Positions 1 to 8,761 of a stretch of 64,000 nt of DNA are shown here, in pieces. Within the stretch, counting starts at the first letter, position 1. Each line of letters starts with the position of its first letter. The stretch comes from Eubacterium sp. An11 (lineage in GTDB: Bacteria > Bacillota > Clostridia > Lachnospirales > Lachnospiraceae): contig NZ_NFLV01000012.1 in assembly GCF_002161065.1 (NCBI RefSeq), positions 41,441 to 105,440 on the forward strand, written 5' to 3'. Both the position numbers and the translations under genes were made by a program. The notes under the pieces are model-generated. The model saw nothing but the letters and a program-made list of their open reading frames with translations, was not told the DNA's origin and searched no databases.

Positions 1-2
1 AC

Positions 3-1037
3 GCGGTCTGCGCCGACAGCCGGGCCCATGGAATGTTCCAGTTTTACGGGGCCAACCGCACCGGCCGGTTCTCCGGGCGGCTGATCCAGTTGCAAAATCT
101 GTATAAGAATACCATGCCAGATCTGGCACAGGCACGGGCTCTGGTGCGGAGTGGTAATTACGAAGCCCTTTCCTTGCTCTACGAAGATATCCCAGATACC
201 CTATCACAGTTGATCCGCACGGCATTTGTGCCGCAGGATGGCAGGAAACTCATCGTAGCGGATTTCTCCGCCATCGAAGCAAGGGTACTGGCCTGGTTCG
301 CTGGAGAGAAATGGGTATTGGAGGTCTTTGAAAAAGGCGGAGACATTTACTGTGAGACTGCTGCCCGTATGTTCCACTGCAGGGTGGAAAAGCATGGGGA
401 GAACGCAGAGTTGCGTCAAAAGGGGAAACAGGCCACTTTATCCTGCGGGTACGGCGGAAGCGTCGGTGCGCTGAAAGCAATGGGTGCATTGGAGGCAGGA
501 ATGACGGAGGAGGAACTGCAGCCCCTGGTGGACAGCTGGAGAGAGGCAAATCCCAATATCGTCCGTTTCTGGTGGGATGTAGACCGGGCAGTGAAGGACT
601 GTATCAGGCAGAGAGTCCCCACGGAGACACACGGGCTCCATTTTGATTACCGGAGTGCTATGCTCTTTATCACGCTTCCTTCCGGCCGGCGGCTTGCCTA
701 TGTGAAACCGAGGATCGGAGAGAACCAGTTTGGCGGGGAGTCGGTGACTTACATGGGTGTAGGCGGTACGAAGAAATGGGAACGGCTGGAAAGCTATGGC
801 CCCAAGTTTGTAGAGAACATCGTCCAGGGTACCGCCCGCGATATTCTTTGCTATGCCATGCAGACCTTAAAAAACTGCTCCATTGTCGCCCATGTGCATG
901 ACGAGATTATCATCGAGGCCGACCGACGGATGTCGGTTGCAGCGGTGTGCGAACAGATGGGAAGGACGCCGCCCTGGGCGAAAGGGCTGAAGCTCCGGGC
1001 GGACGGATACGAATGCGAGTTTTATCAGAAGGATTAG
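3..1037 (+). CDS. Phage DNA polymerase, family A (5' truncated by window)
   Basis: C-terminal part of a phage DNA polymerase I-type enzyme that copies the phage genome. The frame is open to the left edge, so the start lies outside; the first visible in-frame Met (33) is internal, because family-typical sequence (RAHGMFQFYGANRTG) already precedes it. Polymerase motif A is seen as DFSAIEARVLAWFAGE, motif B as RQKGKQATLSCGYG (the R-x3-K-x7-YG pattern), and motif C as HVHDEIIIE. All three catalytic motifs look intact. It heads the replication module, followed at once by a DUF4406-like gene and the primase-helicase. Confidence 0.93.
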   Translation, partial: AVCADSRAHGMFQFYGANRTGRFSGRLIQLQNLYKNTMPDLAQARALVRSGNYEALSLLYEDIPDTLSQLIRTAFVPQDGRKLIVADFSAIEARVLAWFAGEKWVLEVFEKGGDIYCETAARMFHCRVEKHGENAELRQKGKQATLSCGYGGSVGALKAMGALEAGMTEEELQPLVDSWREANPNIVRFWWDVDRAVKDCIRQRVPTETHGLHFDYRSAMLFITLPSGRRLAYVKPRIGENQFGGESVTYMGVGGTKKWERLESYGPKFVENIVQGTARDILCYAMQTLKNCSIVAHVHDEIIIEADRRMSVAAVCEQMGRTPPWAKGLKLRADGYECEFYQKD

Positions 1038-1052
1038 AAGGAGGTGCAGCCT

Positions 1053-1487
1053 ATGGGTATTAACAAATATAACAGCGAGGGCTACTATGACCCAACGGTC
1101 TATGAAGCCCTTGTCAATATTGAGAAAGCGGAAAAATCGGCAAGGCGTGTATACCGGCCTCTGGTCTATATATGCTCTCCCTACGCTGGTGATGTGGAAC
1201 GGAACGTGAACATGGCAAGGGCATACAGCCGCTTTGCGGTACGGAATACCTGTATTCCCATTACCCCTCACCTGCTCTATCCGCAGTTCATGGATGACGC
1301 CGTCCCAGCAGAGCGGGAACTTGCCCTGTTCATGGGAATGGTGCTGCTCACAAAATGTGAGCAGGTGTGGGTGTTCGGCAGCGTCATATCATCGGGGATG
1401 CGGGCAGAGATTGCGAAAGCGGAAAAGAAGAACATACCGGTGCGGTATTTTACGGAGGAATTGGAGGAGATGCCATGCGCGAATTAA
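1053..1487 (+). CDS. DUF4406/nucleoside deoxyribosyltransferase-like phage protein
   Basis: A 144-residue protein. The core begins VYICSPYAGDVERN and contains a later ITPHLLYPQF segment and FGSVISSGMRAEI, the pattern of DUF4406 / nucleoside 2-deoxyribosyltransferase-like phage proteins with a Rossmann-like fold. The family is presumed to act on nucleotides or nucleotide sugars, but the substrate here is unknown. The start at ATG 1053 is chosen because AAGGAGG lies at 1038-1044; an upstream GTG (1044) overlaps that site. The 3' end overlaps the next gene by 13 bases, so the two are probably translationally coupled. Confidence 0.75.
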   Translation: MGINKYNSEGYYDPTVYEALVNIEKAEKSARRVYRPLVYICSPYAGDVERNVNMARAYSRFAVRNTCIPITPHLLYPQFMDDAVPAERELALFMGMVLLTKCEQVWVFGSVISSGMRAEIAKAEKKNIPVRYFTEELEEMPCAN

Positions 1488-3817
1488 ACATTGCCTGCGC
1501 CAACAGCCGCAGCACGAAACAGTTGACGAACAAGAAGATCGAACTCTCCGCTTTGAAGGAACGGCTGAAAGTGACAATCCGCACAACGGAGTCCGCAGAG
1601 GAATACGCCCGGCTCCCCAGGTCGAAACGGGACGCCGCGAAGGACCACGGCGGCATTGTAGCTGGCGTGCTAAAGGACGGGAGGCGCAAGATCGACACGG
1701 TGGTCTCCCGGTCCATGGTAACGCTGGACGGGGACCGGATCGAGGCGGAATTCCTGGAGGACTATGAACGCCGGGTTCCCTACACCTCCATCCTCTACAG
1801 CACCCACAGCCACACGCCGGAGACGCCGCGGGTGCGGATACTGGTTCCCCTGACGAGGGATGTAACGCCGGAGGAGTATGTGGCGGTGGCAAGATACCTG
1901 GCCCAGTCCCTGGGCATGGACTATTTTGATGAATGCTCCTACCTGCCCAACCAGCTCATGTACTGGCCCAGCACACCGGCCAACGGGGAGTTTGTCTATA
2001 AGGAGACGGACGGGCCGTGGCTTGACCCGGACGAAATCCTGTCGGCGCATCCGGAATGGACAGACCCTACCAGGCTGCCTACCTCCTCCAGGGAGAGCCG
2101 GGCGAAGGGGATCGGGGATAAGAAACAGGCAGATCCGCTGGAAAAGGAAGGTATTGTTGGAGTTTTCAATAACGCCTACTTTCCTATAAACCTCGCCATG
2201 GAAAAATTCCTGAGTGACATTTATGAGCTTTCAGCGGATGGGACACGCTACCGCTTTAAGGAGTCGAGCAGCCAGCCGGGTGTGGAGATCAAGGAGGGCG
2301 GCAAATTTGTATACAGCCACCACGCCAAAGACCCGGCATATCTGAAGCTGTGCAGCGCCTTTGACATTGTTCGCATCCATCTCTTTGGCGATGAGGACGA
2401 GAAGAAGACGTTCCGTGCGATGGCGGATTTTGCCAGCAGGGACGAGACGGTCAAAATGCTGATCCTTGAGAAAAAGCAGCAGGCGGCAGAAACGGACTTT
2501 TGTTTCACGGACGGGGACGATACCTGGAAGAAAAAGCTGGAGTATGAGTCTCGTTCTATGGTGTTAAAAAACAACCTCCATAACATTACCCTGATTATGG
2601 AGAACGATCCCAACCTCAAAGGAATCGTGTTTAACCAGTTGGCAGACGGCATGGAGATCAAAGGCGAGGTGCCATGGAAACATCCGGCAAGGTTCTGGCG
2701 GGATGCGGATGACGCGCAGCTCATCAGTTTTGTAGATTCCCATTATGGCTCGTTTTCAGAACGTAATTACCGTATCGCAGTTACCAAGGTGACGGACGAC
2801 CGTTCCTATCACCCGATCCGGGAAATGTTCGAGTCCCTTCCGCCATGGGATAAGGTCAGGCGGGCAGAGACCGTGCTGATCGATTATCTCGGTGCGGAGG
2901 ACAACCGCTATGTCAGGGCGGTCACCAGGAAGTCGCTGTGCGCAGCGTATATGAGGGTACATTATCCCGGCATCAAGTTTGACAACATGATTGTTTTAAA
3001 CGGGGCTCAAGGTATTGGCAAAAGCACCCTCATTTCCGCCCTTGGTGGGGAGTGGTTCTCAGACAGCCTTGCCCTTTCTGACATGAACGATAAAACAGCC
3101 GCTGAGAAACTGCAGGGGTACTGGATTCTGGAGATCGGCGAACTTGCGGGCATGAAAAAGGCGGACATCGACAAGGTCAAAGCCTTTATTTCCAGACAGG
3201 ACGACAAATACCGCGCCAGTTTTGGGCGGAGGGTGACTCCGCACCCAAGGCAATGTGTGTTCTTCGGCACGACCAACAGCGAGAACGGGTATCTCCGCGA
3301 TATTACCGGAAACCGCAGGTTCTGGAACGTCAAGGTTACCGGCCAGGGAAAGTGCAAGCCCTGGGAAATGACCGCCGAGGTGGTCCGGCAGATATGGGCG
3401 GAGGTCGCCGAGATCGCCAGGTCGGGAGAAAAGCTGTATCTTGATGCTGACATTGAGGCTTACGCCAGGCAGGAACAGCGGGAAGCGATGGAGCAGGACG
3501 ACCGCGAGGGCATCGTGCGGAATTATCTGGATATGCTTCTTCCCGATGATTGGGACAGCATGGATTATTACAGGCGCAGGGAGTATATCCGAGATATTGA
3601 TGATCCGACCAGGGCTGAGGGTACTGTAAAGCGGCAGACCGTGAGCAACATCGAGATCTGGTGCGAATGCTTCGGCAAAAGCAAGGAGGAGATGCGCCCC
3701 TCGGACTCCTATGCCATATCTGCCATTATGGTGCGGATCGAGGGCTGGGAGAAATGCGGGATGCGGCAGATGCTCCCCATCTATGGGCGGCAGCGCATAT
3801 ATACGAGGACAACCTGA
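1475..3817 (+). CDS. VapE-type phage primase-helicase
   Basis: A 780-residue replication protein. The C-terminal half is a virulence-associated E (VapE) superfamily 3-like helicase: Walker A GAQGIGKS near residue 510, the conserved block EIGELAGMKKADIDKVKAF, and FFGTTNSENGYLRD followed by GNRRFW. The N-terminal third (LDGDRIEAEF, YSTHSHTPETPRVRILVPL) resembles the primase-type domain found in front of such helicases. It would unwind and prime phage DNA. The start at 1475 has GGAGGAGA just upstream; a longer in-frame extension to 1367 overlaps the previous gene and lacks family sequence. The candidate origin lies directly downstream. Confidence 0.9.
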   Translation: MRELNIACANSRSTKQLTNKKIELSALKERLKVTIRTTESAEEYARLPRSKRDAAKDHGGIVAGVLKDGRRKIDTVVSRSMVTLDGDRIEAEFLEDYERRVPYTSILYSTHSHTPETPRVRILVPLTRDVTPEEYVAVARYLAQSLGMDYFDECSYLPNQLMYWPSTPANGEFVYKETDGPWLDPDEILSAHPEWTDPTRLPTSSRESRAKGIGDKKQADPLEKEGIVGVFNNAYFPINLAMEKFLSDIYELSADGTRYRFKESSSQPGVEIKEGGKFVYSHHAKDPAYLKLCSAFDIVRIHLFGDEDEKKTFRAMADFASRDETVKMLILEKKQQAAETDFCFTDGDDTWKKKLEYESRSMVLKNNLHNITLIMENDPNLKGIVFNQLADGMEIKGEVPWKHPARFWRDADDAQLISFVDSHYGSFSERNYRIAVTKVTDDRSYHPIREMFESLPPWDKVRRAETVLIDYLGAEDNRYVRAVTRKSLCAAYMRVHYPGIKFDNMIVLNGAQGIGKSTLISALGGEWFSDSLALSDMNDKTAAEKLQGYWILEIGELAGMKKADIDKVKAFISRQDDKYRASFGRRVTPHPRQCVFFGTTNSENGYLRDITGNRRFWNVKVTGQGKCKPWEMTAEVVRQIWAEVAEIARSGEKLYLDADIEAYARQEQREAMEQDDREGIVRNYLDMLLPDDWDSMDYYRRREYIRDIDDPTRAEGTVKRQTVSNIEIWCECFGKSKEEMRPSDSYAISAIMVRIEGWEKCGMRQMLPIYGRQRIYTRTT

Positions 3818-3839
3818 GCCGTCCCACACCTGTCCTGGG

Positions 3840-4095
3840 GTTGTCCATGGCCGGAAAACGCAGTCAGCACAAGGGTTTCCGGTATCTTACTGGACAACTG
3901 GACAGAAAAACCTATATAAGACAAAAACATGAATTTATATGGATATAGATCCCGTCCTGCACACGCGCGAACACGCGTATTTCGCGCGTAAGGGAATTTT
4001 CCGTCCACTTGTCCGCAGAAGCGGCAAAAACGCAGTGATTTCAAGGGTTTTTGCTGTGGACAGGCCCTGTGGACAAGGGCTGGACGGGACAACTT
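3840..4095. other. Candidate phage replication origin with iterons
   Basis: A 297-base gene gap following the primase-helicase. It contains at least six copies of a TGGACA-type word in either direction: 3841-3846 reverse, 3891-3896, 3899-3904, 4007-4014 reverse, 4057-4062 and 4070-4076, plus a degenerate one at 4081-4094. An AT-rich stretch lies at 3902-3950. Two inverted repeats are present: ACGCGCGAA (3963-3971) against TTCGCGCGT (3981-3989), and GCAAAAAC (4024-4031) against GTTTTTGC (4047-4054). Iterons next to an AT-rich segment and a replication gene fit an origin; the function is inference. Confidence 0.5.
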
Positions 4096-4114
4096 CTGAA
4101 AGGAGAAATCGGAA

Positions 4115-4633
4115 ATGATCAAAAATGGAAGGCCTTATACGAATGAGAACGGATTTACCGATGGGGCGCTGATCACCGGCCGTGAGGATGCTGTGGTTAC
4201 CGCGGTTGACGGATGGATCAGAAAGAATATTCGAGCCGGGAAGAAGATCCTACAGGGACACACGAGTTACGGGATGAAACACCTGCTGGAACATGATACG
4301 GGCGTTTACCTTACCAACAACGAGTTCAAGGACGCCATGCTGCTTGCCGGATACCGGCCCGTGAATCCGAACAGCCTGAACTGGAAGTACCGCATTGAGC
4401 TGACACGAGAGATCAATGACAATCCCAGCCCGTTCTTCCGCTGGGCGAGGAACTTCGGGGCGGACGCCACGCCATGCGGGGATTTTGTCCGGGATATGCT
4501 CCGCGACTTTGAATTCCCGGTTCTGGCAGAACATGATGTTATTGCGCGGTACCTTGGCCGTATCGGCGCCTGCAGCGGAGCGGTGGAGGCATTTGAGGTG
4601 TTATGGAGGGAATATGCGGGAGCGGCAGATTGA
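4115..4633 (+). CDS. Phage protein with YozE/SAM-like C-terminus
   Basis: A 172-residue phage protein. Residues about 100-165 (SPFFRWARNF, CGDFVRDMLRDFEFP, ALERYL-like helices) resemble the small helical YozE_SAM_like domain. The first 95 residues (HTSYGMKHLLEHDTGVYLTNNEF) match a module common in Clostridia phages of unknown role. The start at 4115 has AAAGGAG at 4100-4106. The end overlaps the VRR-NUC gene by 20 bases, so it belongs to the replication operon. Its molecular function is not known to me. Confidence 0.7.
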   Translation: MIKNGRPYTNENGFTDGALITGREDAVVTAVDGWIRKNIRAGKKILQGHTSYGMKHLLEHDTGVYLTNNEFKDAMLLAGYRPVNPNSLNWKYRIELTREINDNPSPFFRWARNFGADATPCGDFVRDMLRDFEFPVLAEHDVIARYLGRIGACSGAVEAFEVLWREYAGAAD

Positions 4634-4895
4634 ACAGACCCTGGCAAAAGCCGTAAAAGCGGCAGGCGGCATCGCACCGAAATTTACCTCTCCCGGATTT
4701 GCCGGGATGCCCGACCGCTTAGTGCTGATGCCGGGCGGACACATCGGCTTTGTGGAGGTAAAAGCACCGGGAGAAAAACCGAGGCCCCTGCAGCTTTCCA
4801 GGCACAGGCTCCTTCGGCGATTGGGCTTTAAGGTGTATGTGCTGGATGACGAGGGGCAGATTGGAGGGATCATGGATGAAATACAGTCCCCATGA
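4614..4895 (+). CDS. VRR-NUC domain nuclease
   Basis: A 93-residue stand-alone VRR-NUC protein of the PD-(D/E)XK nuclease superfamily. Visible core: MPDRLVLMPGGHIGFVEVKAPGEKP, holding the acidic residue of GMPDR and the ExK of FVEVKAPG, with a Q in a following helix. Such phage proteins usually sit beside SNF2 helicases, as here, and are thought to cleave branched or structured DNA during replication or repair. The start at 4614 follows GGAGGG at 4605-4610 inside the previous gene. The 3' end overlaps the helicase gene by 20 bases. Confidence 0.88.
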   Translation: MRERQIEQTLAKAVKAAGGIAPKFTSPGFAGMPDRLVLMPGGHIGFVEVKAPGEKPRPLQLSRHRLLRRLGFKVYVLDDEGQIGGIMDEIQSP

Positions 4896-6240
4896 GTATC
4901 AGAGCCATGCCACGGAGTATATCGAGACACACCCTGTTGCGGCGGTGCTTTTGTCGATGGGGCTTGGCAAGACGAGCATTACCCTGACCGCTTTGAACGA
5001 CCTGCTGTTTGACCGCTTTGAGATCCACAAAGCCATCGTGATCGCACCCCTGCGTGTGGCACGGGATACCTGGCCGGCAGAGATTGAGAAATGGGACCAC
5101 CTGGGCGGCCTGATCTATTCCGTGGCTGTGGGAACAGAGGCGGAGCGGCGGGCGGCGCTGAGACGGCAGGCAGACATTTACATCATCAACCGGGAGAACG
5201 TGCAGTGGCTGGTGGAGGCAAGCGGCATCCCCTTTGATTACGACATGGTGGTGGTTGATGAGTTATCTTCTTTCAAGAATCACCAGTCCAAGCGGTTCCG
5301 TGCCATGATGAAGGTGCGGCCGAAGGTGGGACGGATCGTGGGACTGACCGGGACGCCCAGCAGCAACGGGCTGATGGATCTATGGGCTGAGTTTAAGCTG
5401 CTGGATATGGGGCAGCGGCTGGGGAGGTTTATTGGGCAGTACCGCACCCGGTTCTTCCTGCCGGACAAGCGCAATGGGCAGGTGGTGTTTTCCTACAAGC
5501 CCCTTCCAGGGGCGGAGGAACAGATCTACCGGCTGATCTCCGACATCACGATTTCCATGAAATCCACAGATTACCTGCATATGCCACAGTTCGTTTCCTC
5601 CGGCTATGAAGTGTATCTCTCTGAGGAGGAAACGCAACGGTATGTTTCCTTCAAGCGGGATCTGTTGCTGCAGCTCCCGGACGGGGAAATCACCGCCGCC
5701 AATGCTGCGGCTCTTTCCGGGAAGCTCTCCCAGATGGCGAATGGCGCGGTATACACAGATGAAGGAGAGACCATTGCCATCCATGACCGGAAACTGGATG
5801 CCTTGGAGGACATCATCGAGAGTATGGGAGGGAAACCGCTCCTGGTGGCTTACTGGTTCCGGCACGACCTGGAACGGATCAGGTCGCGGCTCCATAAGCT
5901 GAAGATCCCATTTTCCAGGCTGGATTCTTCGGAAAGCATCCGTAGATGGAATGCAGGGGAACTTCCAGTGGCACTGATTCACCCGGCATCGGCGGGACAC
6001 GGGCTGAATCTTCAAAGCGGGGGTTCCACCCTTGTGTGGTTTGGACTGACCTGGTCCCTGGAACTTTACCAGCAGACCAACGCCCGTCTCTGGCGGCAGG
6101 GCCAGCAGTCCGATACCGTGGTGGTGCAGCATATCATCACGAAAGGTACGATTGACGAGCGGATCATGAAGGCCCTGTCGGAAAAGGACACCACACAGGC
6201 AGCGTTGATCGAAGCCGTGAAAGCGGATCTGAAAATCTGA
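4876..6240 (+). CDS. SNF2-family DEAD/DEAH helicase
   Basis: A 454-residue phage SNF2-like ATPase. Motif Q-like HEYQSHA comes first, then Walker A as LLSMGLGKTS (residues about 25-34), motif II as VVDELSSFK (a DELS variant of DEAH), motif III as GLTGTPSSN, and motif VI as QTNARLWRQGQ. Both RecA-like lobes are complete. It is paired with the VRR-NUC nuclease, a standard phage replication pair. The start at 4876 uses TGGAGGG at 4862-4868. Confidence 0.92.
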   Translation: MKYSPHEYQSHATEYIETHPVAAVLLSMGLGKTSITLTALNDLLFDRFEIHKAIVIAPLRVARDTWPAEIEKWDHLGGLIYSVAVGTEAERRAALRRQADIYIINRENVQWLVEASGIPFDYDMVVVDELSSFKNHQSKRFRAMMKVRPKVGRIVGLTGTPSSNGLMDLWAEFKLLDMGQRLGRFIGQYRTRFFLPDKRNGQVVFSYKPLPGAEEQIYRLISDITISMKSTDYLHMPQFVSSGYEVYLSEEETQRYVSFKRDLLLQLPDGEITAANAAALSGKLSQMANGAVYTDEGETIAIHDRKLDALEDIIESMGGKPLLVAYWFRHDLERIRSRLHKLKIPFSRLDSSESIRRWNAGELPVALIHPASAGHGLNLQSGGSTLVWFGLTWSLELYQQTNARLWRQGQQSDTVVVQHIITKGTIDERIMKALSEKDTTQAALIEAVKADLKI

Positions 6241-6262
6241 GCCAAACCATGAAAACAAGGAG

Positions 6263-6318
6263 CCAATCAAAGACAATCTGTGAAAATCCGGGGGAATAAA
6301 AAAATCTTTGATTGGAGG
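6263..6318 (+). promoter_or_regulatory. Hairpin that covers the ribosome site of the late regulator
   Basis: An 11-base perfect inverted repeat: CCAATCAAAGA (6263-6273) against TCTTTGATTGG (6305-6315). The right arm runs into the GGAGG ribosome site (6314-6318) of the gene starting at 6327. In the mRNA the stem would partly hide that site, so translation of the regulator may be switched by melting or by a bound factor. The structure is seen; the regulatory role is inference. Confidence 0.5.
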
Positions 6319-6326
6319 TACCGGGT

Positions 6327-6788
6327 ATGAGCATTATCTGGAAGTATCTTGATAAACGGTCGGCGGCTGTGGACGCCTTGAAGGATTTCGGCAGCATGAA
6401 ATTTATTATCGGCCACACGGATGACGAAATCAAAAGAGCCTATGAGAAAATGGAAGGCATCAGCAGCCCGCAGCTTGACGGGATGCCCCGCAGCCATAAT
6501 CCGCAGGCTTCAGAGGAGAGGATCGTCAAGGGCATTGAGGAGATCGATGTTTTGAAGGAACGATACCGGCAGGCGGTGGAATACATGGCGTGGTTCGTCC
6601 CAGCCTGGAAAGAACTGACAGAGGATGAACGGTATGTGCTGGAAGCGTTCTATGGTGAGGACAACCAGTACGGAAGTAATGCCGCTGACGATGTGGCAGA
6701 CTATTTCCAGATTGAACGGGCTTCCGCATACCGCAGGAAGAACCGGGCGCTGGAGCGCCTGACCATCCTCCTGTTTGGGAAAGCCTGA
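6327..6788 (+). CDS. ArpU/DUF1492-like phage late-gene regulator
   Basis: A 153-residue protein whose last 60 residues form a sigma-70 region 4-like helix-turn-helix: LTEDERYVLEAFY, then DDVADYFQIERASAYRRKNRAL. This is the layout of the DUF1492/ArpU regulators that sit between early and late genes in Firmicute phages and switch on packaging and head genes. The start at ATG 6327 follows GGAGG at 6314-6318. The genes after it are the HNH and terminase genes, as expected for this role. DNA target unknown. Confidence 0.75.
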   Translation: MSIIWKYLDKRSAAVDALKDFGSMKFIIGHTDDEIKRAYEKMEGISSPQLDGMPRSHNPQASEERIVKGIEEIDVLKERYRQAVEYMAWFVPAWKELTEDERYVLEAFYGEDNQYGSNAADDVADYFQIERASAYRRKNRALERLTILLFGKA

Positions 6789-6848
6789 TGTCCACTCTGT
6801 GAGATGAAGTTTCCATTTGGACATGGTACGATAGTAACATCGAAAACT

Positions 6849-6900
6849 GCATAAAGACAGCCAGCCTCATGGGAGAAATCCTGTGGGGCTTTCTTTATGC
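6849..6900 (+). promoter_or_regulatory. Long hairpin before the HNH-terminase genes
   Basis: GCATAAAGA (6849-6857) pairs with TCTTTATGC (6892-6900), and the inside continues as AGCC/GGCT plus a second helix around a GAAA loop, giving a nearly continuous stem. There is no U tract, so it is not a standard terminator. The gap 6789-6917 otherwise holds no gene. It could be an mRNA processing or packaging-related structure. Confidence 0.45.
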
Positions 6901-6917
6901 CCGGAGGAGGTGAGCCG

Positions 6918-7277
6918 ATGCCAAGGAAACCAAAGCGGCCGTGTTCCTACCCCGGCTGTCCCAAGCTGACGGATGGCAGGTTCTGTGAGGAACATCAAAA
7001 GCTGGAGAATCAACGGTACGAAAAGTATGACCGGGACCCGGCAGCCAAGCGCAGGTACGGACGGGCATGGAAACGCATCCGTGACCGGTACATGAATGCG
7101 CACCCGCTTTGTGAGCGGTGCCAACGGGAAGGCAGGCTCGTAAAAGCGGAGCAGGTGCATCACATCAAGCCTCTGGCAGAGGGCGGTGATCACAGCGAAA
7201 CAAATCTTATGTCCTTATGTTCTTCTTGTCATGCGAAAATTCATGCAGAACGTGGGGATCGCTGGCACAATCACTAA
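6918..7277 (+). CDS. HNH endonuclease of the packaging module
   Basis: A 119-residue HNH protein. Two Zn-binding CxxC-type pairs are visible (CSYPGCPKL...CEEH near the N-terminus, and HPLCERCQ...LCSSCHAKIH), with the HNH core VHHIKPLAEGGDHSETN. HNH proteins encoded just before the small terminase are a known part of cos-type packaging machines and help terminase cut DNA. The start at 6918 follows GGAGGAGGTGAG (6902-6913). The terminase small subunit follows after a 144-base GC-rich gap. Confidence 0.9.
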   Translation: MPRKPKRPCSYPGCPKLTDGRFCEEHQKLENQRYEKYDRDPAAKRRYGRAWKRIRDRYMNAHPLCERCQREGRLVKAEQVHHIKPLAEGGDHSETNLMSLCSSCHAKIHAERGDRWHNH

Positions 7278-7421
7278 AGGCCCCAAGGGCGGTCAAAATC
7301 TCTACGGCAGAGCGGCCGGGGAACGGGCGCGGGGGCTCGCGTGCGAAAAAGGCGAAATCAAAAGGGTAATAAAGGGTGGCCGGCTGCGGCTGCTTTACTT
7401 TTCGAGGAAAGGGGTGAGAAA
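7278..7421 (+). other. Candidate cos region
   Basis: A 144-base gap between the HNH gene and the small terminase gene. It is G-rich (ccccaagggcgg, then ggccggggaacgggcgcggggg) and continues with a purine-rich tract. In HNH-terminase phages the cohesive end site commonly lies in this position. The location is the only real evidence; no cut site can be read from the sequence alone. Confidence 0.3.
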
Positions 7422-7970
7422 ATGCCGACAAAATCCAACAACACAGGCGGGCGCGGCGGTGCAAGACCCGGTGCGGGAAGAAAAAAGTCTGCGGTCAAGG
7501 AAAAAGCCGAGAATGGCAATCCGGGCGGACGCAGGCTGGAAGTGCTGGATATTCCCGAAGTCGAGGGTGTCGATATGCCAAAGCCCCATGAATTCCTTTC
7601 TGCCGAGCAGCGTGACGGGAGTACGCTCCAGGCGGAGGAGATATACACGGAAACCTGGGAGTGGCTGAAAAAGGTGGGCTGTGCGGCGAAAGTGTCTCCC
7701 CAGCTATTAGAACGGTATGCTATGTGCTCCGCCCGGTGGATTCAGTGCGAGGAGATGACTAACCGTATGGGCTTCCTATCCAAGCACCCGACCACCCAGA
7801 AGCCAATCCCGTCTCCGTTCATCAATATCGGCATCAACTATATGAACCAGGCGGTGCGGCTCTGGAACGAGATTTTCCAAATCGTGAAAGAAAACTGCAG
7901 CACCGATTACGGGGAGGTTTCTCCCCAGGACGATCTGATGGAGCGCCTGCTCCGCGCAAGGAAGGGGTGA
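7422..7970 (+). CDS. Terminase small subunit, P27 family
   Basis: A 182-residue packaging protein. It starts with a basic, Gly-rich tail (GGRGGARPGAGRKKS) typical of P27-family small terminases and continues with helices such as YTETWEWLKKVG and LLERYAMCSARW. It recognises the phage packaging site and loads the large terminase. The start at 7422 follows AAAGGGGTGAG (7408-7418). The large subunit is not next to it but begins 9.5 kb downstream, which is unusual. Confidence 0.85.
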   Translation: MPTKSNNTGGRGGARPGAGRKKSAVKEKAENGNPGGRRLEVLDIPEVEGVDMPKPHEFLSAEQRDGSTLQAEEIYTETWEWLKKVGCAAKVSPQLLERYAMCSARWIQCEEMTNRMGFLSKHPTTQKPIPSPFINIGINYMNQAVRLWNEIFQIVKENCSTDYGEVSPQDDLMERLLRARKG

Positions 7971-7975
7971 AACCT

Positions 7976-8761
7976 ATGTTTGAAAAAGTAAATCCGTGCC
8001 ACCCGGATAAGGTGGCGGACCGTATCGCCGGCGCTCTGGTGGATGCGGCGTATAGGAAAGAGGAAAATCCCAGGATCGCCGTGGAAGTCCTCATCGGCCA
8101 CGGCGTCTGCCACATCATTGCGGAGAGTTCCGTACACATCCCGCTGGATGAGGTGGATGCCATTGTGAAGCGTATCGGCGGGAATCTGCACACAGATTAT
8201 GTGGAAGTCCCGCAGGACGGACGCCTCGCCGATAACCAGGCGGAAGGAATCCGCTGCGGCGACAACGGTATCTTTAAGGGGATGCCGGTCACGGAGGAGC
8301 AGAAAGTTCTCTGTGAGATTGCAAAAAGTGTGTATCACACTTACCCCACAGATGGGAAGTACATCATTGATGAAGCAAGGCTGACCCTCTGCCAGAGCCA
8401 TGCCCCTGCCGCCAAGCTGCAGAAGCGGTATCCGGGCGCCGAGGTCAATCCCCTGGGCGACTGGACAGGCGGCACGGATGTGGACGCAGGCGCCACCAAT
8501 CGGAAACTGGGTAGCGACATGGCCGATTCGGTGACGGGCGGCGGGCTTCATGGGAAAGACCTCTCCAAAGCGGATGTGTCTGTGAACATCTACGCTTGGC
8601 TCAAAGCGCAGGAAACCGGAAAGCCAGTGGAACTGTGCTGCGCCATCGGGGATGATACAGTGGACGGTGTTCCCTACGCTGAGATCGTGGAGACGGCCCG
8701 GAGATACATCCAGATCCTTGGCGGTTTTGAGAAATTTGCGGAATGGGGGCTGGTGCGATGA
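7976..8761 (+). CDS. metK-like: Compact phage S-adenosylmethionine synthetase
   Basis: A 261-residue methionine adenosyltransferase making SAM from methionine and ATP. Recognised motifs: CHPDKVADRIAGALVDA (the HPDK ATP site), GDNGIFKGM (compare GDQG of MetK), and GGGLHGKDLSKAD (compare the GGGAFSGKD loop with its catalytic lysine). Bacterial MetK proteins are about 380-400 residues, so roughly a third is missing, mostly in the central and C-terminal parts. ATG 7976 with GAAGGGG upstream is preferred over GTG 7967. It overlaps the next gene by ATGA and lies beside two DNA methyltransferases that consume SAM. Confidence 0.85.
   Translation: MFEKVNPCHPDKVADRIAGALVDAAYRKEENPRIAVEVLIGHGVCHIIAESSVHIPLDEVDAIVKRIGGNLHTDYVEVPQDGRLADNQAEGIRCGDNGIFKGMPVTEEQKVLCEIAKSVYHTYPTDGKYIIDEARLTLCQSHAPAAKLQKRYPGAEVNPLGDWTGGTDVDAGATNRKLGSDMADSVTGGGLHGKDLSKADVSVNIYAWLKAQETGKPVELCCAIGDDTVDGVPYAEIVETARRYIQILGGFEKFAEWGLVR

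Noticed and set aside
1234..1767. Plus-strand frame of 177 codons
   Set aside because: Overlaps two well-supported genes in another frame and has an Arg/Cys-rich shadow composition.
5380..6276. Minus-strand open frame of 298 codons
   Set aside because: Shadow of the SNF2 helicase in a GC-rich region; no start signal.
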